NCBI GenBank assembly: GCA_016199325.1
Contig: JACQGW010000321.1
Location: forward strand, 1-16,016
DNA length: 16,016 nt
Direction of reading: 5' to 3'
Source of the DNA: Chloroflexota bacterium
Lineage (GTDB): Bacteria > Chloroflexota > Dehalococcoidia > JACQGW01
In this document: positions 11,922-16,016 of the stretch, in pieces
How positions within the stretch are numbered: the first letter of the stretch is position 1
Layout of the letters: each line of letters opens with the position of its first letter
Notes under the pieces: model-generated
What the model was told of the DNA's origin: nothing
Database searches by the model: none
What the model saw: the letters and a program-made list of their open reading frames with translations, nothing else
Made by a program: the position numbers and the translations under genes

Positions 11922-14900
11922 CTACCTCTCCTCGAACCCCTGCGTGCTGAACTTCAGCGTTCGGCAGTTCTCCGTGACCGTTCGGACGACGTGGTCGGGG
12001 GCGCCATCCGGCAGCGCGGCCTCGATCTCGATGGTGACCTTCACCTTCGCGCCGACCAGCCCGACCAGGTGCGCGATGACCTCGTCGGCGATCCTGCCGG
12101 CGTCCCGTCCGGCTCGCGCCGGGTCGAGCTCGACCGAGCCGTGGAAACGGCGGTACGTCGCGGTTGGTGCAGCGGGCGCTACGCCCTTCGATGCCGGCGC
12201 GACCGCTGCGCCCCCGTCGGCCACCTCGTAGCCGGCGGATGTGGCCGGTACACAGGTCGCCGGCGGTGTGCCCGTCTTCGCGGCCTGCGCCCTGGTCTCG
12301 GCCTCGACCTGGTCGAGCTGCCGGCGGGCAGCCTGCGGATGGACGATCAGGCCGGTCACGACGACGCTGCCCCCGGCGCCGGCGCGGAGCCCGAGGTAGC
12401 GAGACCGCGCCTCGTCCCAGCCTTCAGCGTAGGCGAACGCCTCCGCTTCCCACGTCAGACTCATCGCGCCCGCCTGAACTGCCTTCAGGAGCACGTCGCC
12501 ATCGCAGAGCCGGGCCAGGTAGAGGTATCGGGCGTAGTCCTCCCAGAGCTGCCTGGCCGTCACGTGGTCACCCCGCCAGAGGGGGATGCGGTCCAGGTCG
12601 TTCCGGAGCAGCACCGCGCCGTACTCGCCGACCAGCAGCCCCTCGTTCCGGAGCTTCTTGCTGGCCCGCACGGCGAGGGGGCCGTCGCCCTGGAGGCGGA
12701 TCTCTCGCCAGGCGTGCGTCTTGGGCGGCGACGGCTCCTCGGGAACGGGCCGACTGGCCGAACCTTCGGCACAGCGTCCTGCCCAGGCGTGCGTCTCGGG
12801 CGGCGACGGCTGCTCGGGAACCAGGAGCCACTGGTACGCTTCGGGCAGGCGCTGCCTGATCGTCTCCTCGGCTGACTCTCGCTTCGCCTTTGCCTGGCTC
12901 GCCTGGAAGGGGTCCAGGTTCAGCCGCTCCCGGTCGTCCTCGATGGACTTCCAGGCGAGATAGCCGCGCACGGCCTGATCGAGCTCGGCCAGGCGCGTCC
13001 GGTCGGCGGCGAGAAAGACGACCATGTTCCGGTAGATCCTGGGGCTGCCGCCGCGCCGGTCCAGGATCTCGGCGGCCTGCGCCCGTGCCTGGCTCTCCTG
13101 GCTCCGGCCGGCGTGGGGATGCTCCGGCCCGAGGATGACGAGGCGCGCCTCGTCGTCGTCCGGGACGTCGGCGCCGGATGCCGGCGCCGGATGCACCTTC
13201 CGGAAGTCTCCCCGCGCGCTCGCGTCGGCCCTGACCCGCCGCTTGATCTCGTCGGAGACCGTATCCGCGTCGAGCCGCTCGGCGCGGTCCCGCGCGAGGC
13301 GGGTCACGCTCGGCTGCGTCGAGTACCAGTAGCGGCGGCCGTCGACGTAGATGTGGGTCGCCTGGTCGGTCAGGCGGCGGAGGGCGTCGCCGAAGGTGGC
13401 GACACTCTCGCCGGGCTGGGCGCAGCCGAGCTTGATCCGGGCGTCGTCGATGCCGCGGTTGCTCGCGCGGAGCGTTGGCGCCGAGCCCAGGTAGAGCGTC
13501 CGCGCCACCCGCCGCGCCGCCGAGTAGCGCCCCAGGTTCGGGTTCTCCCGGTCGAGCTGGAGCGGCAGCGAGTAGGGGCCGTCGACGTCCTTCTCGATGA
13601 CCGGAACCCAGGGGTCTTCGAGGTAGCGCGTCAGCTCAAACTGGACCGACGGCTCGTCGATCGGGACGCTGCCCGGCAGGATCACCAGGCTCCGGTCGTC
13701 ACGCTCCCAGAGGGTGTGGATGACCGTCGCCATCAGGCGGAGGACCCCACGGGTCTGCTGGAACCGGTCCAGCGTCGACCAGGCGCCGTAGAGCTGATGG
13801 AACAGCTCGGGATGGATCGGGTAGGCGGCCTTCAGGCGCCGCTCGTAGTCGGCCTCGCGGCACTCCGAGGGGAACTCGCCGGACTGGCCTCGGTAGAGGT
13901 CGCCGAAGGCGCGAACGACGGCGTCCCTGGCGACGAACGCCTGGGGCTCGGCAATCGTCTGGAACAGCCGCCGGCGGACGATCTCGAAACCCTCGTCGGT
14001 GCTGGCCGGCCGCCAGGGCGACTCGACCCGGCCGACGACGTTCCTGAGCCGCCTGAGGCTCTCGTCTCCGCCCTCGCCGCCGATCTCGATGTCGGACTTC
14101 GGGAGCGTTGCGACGACGAGGGTTTGCGGCGCATAGTGGGCGGCCTCGGTCAGCGCCTGAGCGAAGCTCATGTTGGCGTCGAAGGATCCGGCGGCGAGGC
14201 TCTGGACGTGGTAGAGCTGGCGGACGAAGGCGACCAGCTCGTCGATGAGGATCAGGCAGGGGCCGAAGCGCGTGAAGAGGTCGTGCAGGACGTCCGATCC
14301 GGGGCTGACGCCCCGCCGGTCCGCCTCGGCGACGAGGCTGTAGCCGTCGCGGTCGCCCAGTTGCCAGGCCAGCTCGCCCCAGAGGGTGCAGACCTCCGTC
14401 CCGTCCGGCTTCCGGCGGGGCTGGGCCGGCGAGAGGGCGGTGCCGACGAGGATGGCCCGCCGGGCGCGGGGCGGCTGGCCGACGCCGGCCTCCTGGAGGA
14501 TCGGCTCGACGCCGGCCAGATCCGCCGCGGCCGCGCCCGAGAAGAGGTGGTAGAGGGCGAGGAGCGAGTGGGTCTTGCCGCCGCCGAAGTTCGTCTGGAG
14601 CTCGACGACCGGGTCGCCGCCGGCCCCGGCCAGACGCCGGAGGGCGCCGACGAGGAGGTGGTGCAGCCCCTTGGTCAGGAACGTGCGGGCGAAGAACTCC
14701 TGGGGGTCGCCGTACTCCGAGCCGCCCTCGCCGCGATGGACCTGGGCGAGGTCCGCCGCGAACTCGGCCTGCTGGTAGCGGCCGGAGGCGACGTCCGGAT
14801 GGGGTGTGGCGATCTCCCGCCAGGGGCGGAGCCCGGCCTGAGGCTGGCCGGCGGTGGGCGCGACCGCGGCGCGCCGGGTCTCCCGCCGCGCCTGCTCCTC

Positions 14901-15332
14901 GAACCGGACCCGGAGCAGCTCCTGTTTCTGCTTGTTCACCTCGAACGACTCGTCGGCCGAGACGGCGGCGAGGAGCCGCTCGACGCTGTCGAGGGCGCGG
15001 TAGGCATCGTCGGTCGAGAACGGCTCCTGGTGGGCCCACCGGTTGCGCGCCTCCCGGAGCTCGCTGACGAGGCTGCGCTCGGCGTGGCCGAGGACGGTGC
15101 GGAAGACCTCGTTCCAGAGGTTCCACATGACGGTGAGGAGCGCCTGCGTGTCCCAGTTGAGCGCACTGTCTCGCCCACGGGGCGGCTGGCGGTCGTCTCG
15201 GAGCGCCGCCAGCGCGGTCTCCTGCCAGCGGTCGCCGTGGGCGGCGCGCAGCTCCCGCTCGACGAACGGCCGCAGCCCCTGGTTCAGCAGGTCGAGCGCC
15301 CGCCCGACCCGTTCATGGTTGCTGGTTGCCAT
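11922..15332 (-). CDS. Swt1-type HEPN / DUF499 AAA+ ATPase, putative defence protein
   Basis: This 1136-residue protein opens with a helical Swt1-type HEPN domain (NHERVGRALDLLNQGLRPFV). It keeps the RNase motif R-N-x-x-x-H as RNRWAH (96-101). A DUF499-type P-loop ATPase follows, with Walker A FGGGKTH (249-255) and Walker B LILIDE (360-365), then GLHHLLVGALRRL and other DUF499 segments. The C-terminal part ends in a small alpha/beta domain (VELDPARAGRDAGRIADEVI...). DUF499 ATPases often accompany DUF1156 methyltransferases and helicases in phage-defence loci, so the likely job is nucleic-acid-triggered RNA cleavage; this is inference. The ATG at 15330-15332 follows GGAGGT by five bases. A 75-base internal duplication is described separately. 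The partner methyltransferase is not in the window and could lie to the right. Confidence 0.88.
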   Translation of the reverse strand: MATSNHERVGRALDLLNQGLRPFVERELRAAHGDRWQETALAALRDDRQPPRGRDSALNWDTQALLTVMWNLWNEVFRTVLGHAERSLVSELREARNRWAHQEPFSTDDAYRALDSVERLLAAVSADESFEVNKQKQELLRVRFEEQARRETRRAAVAPTAGQPQAGLRPWREIATPHPDVASGRYQQAEFAADLAQVHRGEGGSEYGDPQEFFARTFLTKGLHHLLVGALRRLAGAGGDPVVELQTNFGGGKTHSLLALYHLFSGAAAADLAGVEPILQEAGVGQPPRARRAILVGTALSPAQPRRKPDGTEVCTLWGELAWQLGDRDGYSLVAEADRRGVSPGSDVLHDLFTRFGPCLILIDELVAFVRQLYHVQSLAAGSFDANMSFAQALTEAAHYAPQTLVVATLPKSDIEIGGEGGDESLRRLRNVVGRVESPWRPASTDEGFEIVRRRLFQTIAEPQAFVARDAVVRAFGDLYRGQSGEFPSECREADYERRLKAAYPIHPELFHQLYGAWSTLDRFQQTRGVLRLMATVIHTLWERDDRSLVILPGSVPIDEPSVQFELTRYLEDPWVPVIEKDVDGPYSLPLQLDRENPNLGRYSAARRVARTLYLGSAPTLRASNRGIDDARIKLGCAQPGESVATFGDALRRLTDQATHIYVDGRRYWYSTQPSVTRLARDRAERLDADTVSDEIKRRVRADASARGDFRKVHPAPASGADVPDDDEARLVILGPEHPHAGRSQESQARAQAAEILDRRGGSPRIYRNMVVFLAADRTRLAELDQAVRGYLAWKSIEDDRERLNLDPFQASQAKAKRESAEETIRQRLPEAYQWLLVPEQPSPPETHAWAGRCAEGSASRPVPEEPSPPKTHAWREIRLQGDGPLAVRASKKLRNEGLLVGEYGAVLLRNDLDRIPLWRGDHVTARQLWEDYARYLYLARLCDGDVLLKAVQAGAMSLTWEAEAFAYAEGWDEARSRYLGLRAGAGGSVVVTGLIVHPQAARRQLDQVEAETRAQAAKTGTPPATCVPATSAGYEVADGGAAVAPASKGVAPAAPTATYRRFHGSVELDPARAGRDAGRIADEVIAHLVGLVGAKVKVTIEIEAALPDGAPDHVVRTVTENCRTLKFSTQGFEER
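12708..12821. repeat. Internal 75-bp-offset duplication in the DUF499 gene
   Basis: Two 39-base copies (12708-12746 and 12783-12821) differ at only two positions and are exactly 75 bases apart, so the reading frame is kept. They encode PEEPSPPKTHAW and PEQPSPPETHAW. The segment AGRCAEGSASRPV lies between them. Confidence 0.9.
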
Positions 15333-15352
15333 GTGACACCTCCGTGGAGATT

Positions 15353-15395
15353 ACCTCACCCCCCGGCCCCCTCTCCGCTCGGCGGAGAGGGGGGG
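15353..15395. repeat. REP-like palindrome, copy 1
   Basis: ACCTCACCCCCCGG leads into the hairpin CCCCCTCTCCGC (15367-15378), loop TCG, GCGGAGAGGGGG (15382-15393). It lies just upstream of the DUF499 ribosome binding site and belongs to the same family as copies 2-4. Confidence 0.85.
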
Positions 15396-15405
15396 ACGAG
15401 GGGGG

Positions 15406-15448
15406 ACCTCACCCCCTTGCCCCCTCTCCGCCGGAGCGGCGAGGGGGG
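15406..15448. repeat. REP-like palindrome, copy 2
   Basis: It has the same ACCTCACCCCC head and orientation as copy 1, followed by CCCCTCTCCGCC-GGAGCGGCGAGGGG with one stem mismatch. It ends 12 bases before the DUF559 stop codon. Confidence 0.8.
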
Positions 15449-15460
15449 ATGGGCTGATGC

Positions 15461-15853
15461 TCAACGCTCGGACGTTTGCCGGCTGGACCGGCAGGCGATT
15501 GCGATCCTCTGCAAGACCGACTCGATGGAATTCTGAACCTCTGCATTCGCAAAGCGAAGAACTCGAAGTCCTTGGCTCTCCAGAAACTCTTGCCGGATCG
15601 CGTCCTCTTCTTGTGAGTAGTCGTGGATCGGGCCGTCGACCTCGACGACGAGGCAGGCTTCGGCGCAGTACAGGTCCACGATGAATCGCTCGACCGAGTG
15701 CTGGCGCCGGAATTTGAAGCCGTCGAGCTGTCGATTTCTCAGCCTTTGCCAGAGCGCGTTTTCTCCGGGCGTGGGCTCGCGACGCATCTGTCGCGCGATG
15801 GGTTTGAGTCGCCACCAGAGCTCTGGCGGTGTGCGCCAATGGGATTCTGTCAT
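15461..15853 (-). CDS. DUF559 endonuclease-like protein (PD-(D/E)xK, Vsr-related)
   Basis: This 130-residue protein matches DUF559: RQMRREPTPGENALWQRLRNRQLDGFKFRRQH (21-52), then FIVDLYCAEACLVVEVDGPIHD (58-78) and LESQGLRVLRFANAEV (91-106). The fold is that of very-short-patch-repair-like nucleases; D60, E71 and the VLRF strand are the expected catalytic core, although activity has not been shown for most members. The ATG at 15851-15853 follows AAGGAGG by about 12 bases, slightly long; upstream in-frame codons lie in the repeats. It lies on the same strand as the DUF499 gene, 128 bases upstream of it. It is bracketed by REP-like palindromes on both sides, which suggests a link with repeat mobility. 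Confidence 0.88.
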   Translation of the reverse strand: MTESHWRTPPELWWRLKPIARQMRREPTPGENALWQRLRNRQLDGFKFRRQHSVERFIVDLYCAEACLVVEVDGPIHDYSQEEDAIRQEFLESQGLRVLRFANAEVQNSIESVLQRIAIACRSSRQTSER

Positions 15854-15897
15854 GCTGTCGATTGCCCTCCTTTGCCGGCTTGGGCGGCGTTCGCGCG

Positions 15898-15938
15898 ACC
15901 TCACCCCCCGGCCCCCTCTCCGCTGGCGGAGAGGGGGA
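15898..15938. repeat. REP-like palindrome, copy 3
   Basis: ACCTCACCCCCCGG head and the hairpin CCCCCTCTCCGC (15912-15923), loop TG, GCGGAGAGGGGG (15926-15937), 12 bp perfect. It is also the left arm of the 34-bp inverted repeat with copy 4, and lies 44 bases upstream of the DUF559 start. Confidence 0.9.
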
Positions 15939-15960
15939 GGGCAGCCCCGCGTCCCCCGGC

Positions 15961-15999
15961 CCCCCCTCCGCCAGCGGAGAGGGGGCCGGGGGGTGAGGT
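15961..15999. repeat. REP-like palindrome, copy 4 (inverted)
   Basis: This is the reverse-oriented copy, ending GGGGGTGAGGT. Positions 15966-15999 are the exact reverse complement of 15898-15931. It forms a convergent pair with copy 3. Confidence 0.9.
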
Positions 16000-16016
16000 T
16001 CCCCCGCGTCCCCCCC

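Noticed and set aside
13113..15536. An 807-codon open frame on the plus strand
   Set aside because: It lies antisense to the HEPN-DUF499 gene and encodes an Arg/Gly/Val/Asp-rich sequence with no recognisable domain, as expected from GC-rich complementary frames.

Overview
The window is a GC-rich bacterial chromosome segment. Codon use with G/C at third positions, frequent GTG starts, several toxin-antitoxin (TA) modules and families of GC-rich intergenic repeats fit a Chloroflexota-type genome, perhaps Thermomicrobia or a relative. That placement is an inference from style, because no rRNA or other marker gene is present.

Left part (1-5400). The window opens with a DUF433 antitoxin whose 5' end looks deleted and frameshifted, coupled by an ATGA overlap to a VapC45-like PIN toxin. 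Convergent to it are tex (RNA-binding transcription accessory protein) and, upstream of tex on the same strand, a GrpB-family gene whose reading frame has no stop before it enters tex. A small multi-pass membrane protein gene diverges from grpB. It converges on an AbrB/PIN TA operon that has a recognisable promoter and a palindromic operator lying over its -10 box.

Middle (5400-11100). A roughly 118-bp MITE-like element precedes a cell-envelope pair transcribed leftwards: a secreted penicillin-binding/beta-lactamase-like serine hydrolase and a secreted L,D-transpeptidase. Next come a large hairpin and a 38-bp tandem repeat array, a six-bladed NHL-type beta-propeller protein, a MazEF TA operon with a palindrome centred on its -10 box, and an M20 metallopeptidase.

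Right part (11100-16016). Two small genes of uncharacterised families (DUF5678-like and DUF7718-like) lie downstream of a 1136-residue protein that joins an N-terminal Swt1-type HEPN RNase domain to a DUF499 AAA+ ATPase, a combination linked to phage-defence loci. Upstream of that is a DUF559 endonuclease-like gene bracketed by two pairs of REP-like palindromes. A 34-bp perfect inverted repeat closes the window.

How the genes work together: the TA modules, HEPN-ATPase, DUF559 gene and dense repeats mark an accessory or defence-type region mixed with ordinary housekeeping genes. The most interesting candidates are the HEPN-DUF499 protein, the DUF559 gene framed by REP-like hairpins, the grpB/tex frame fusion, and the decayed VapBC45-like locus.
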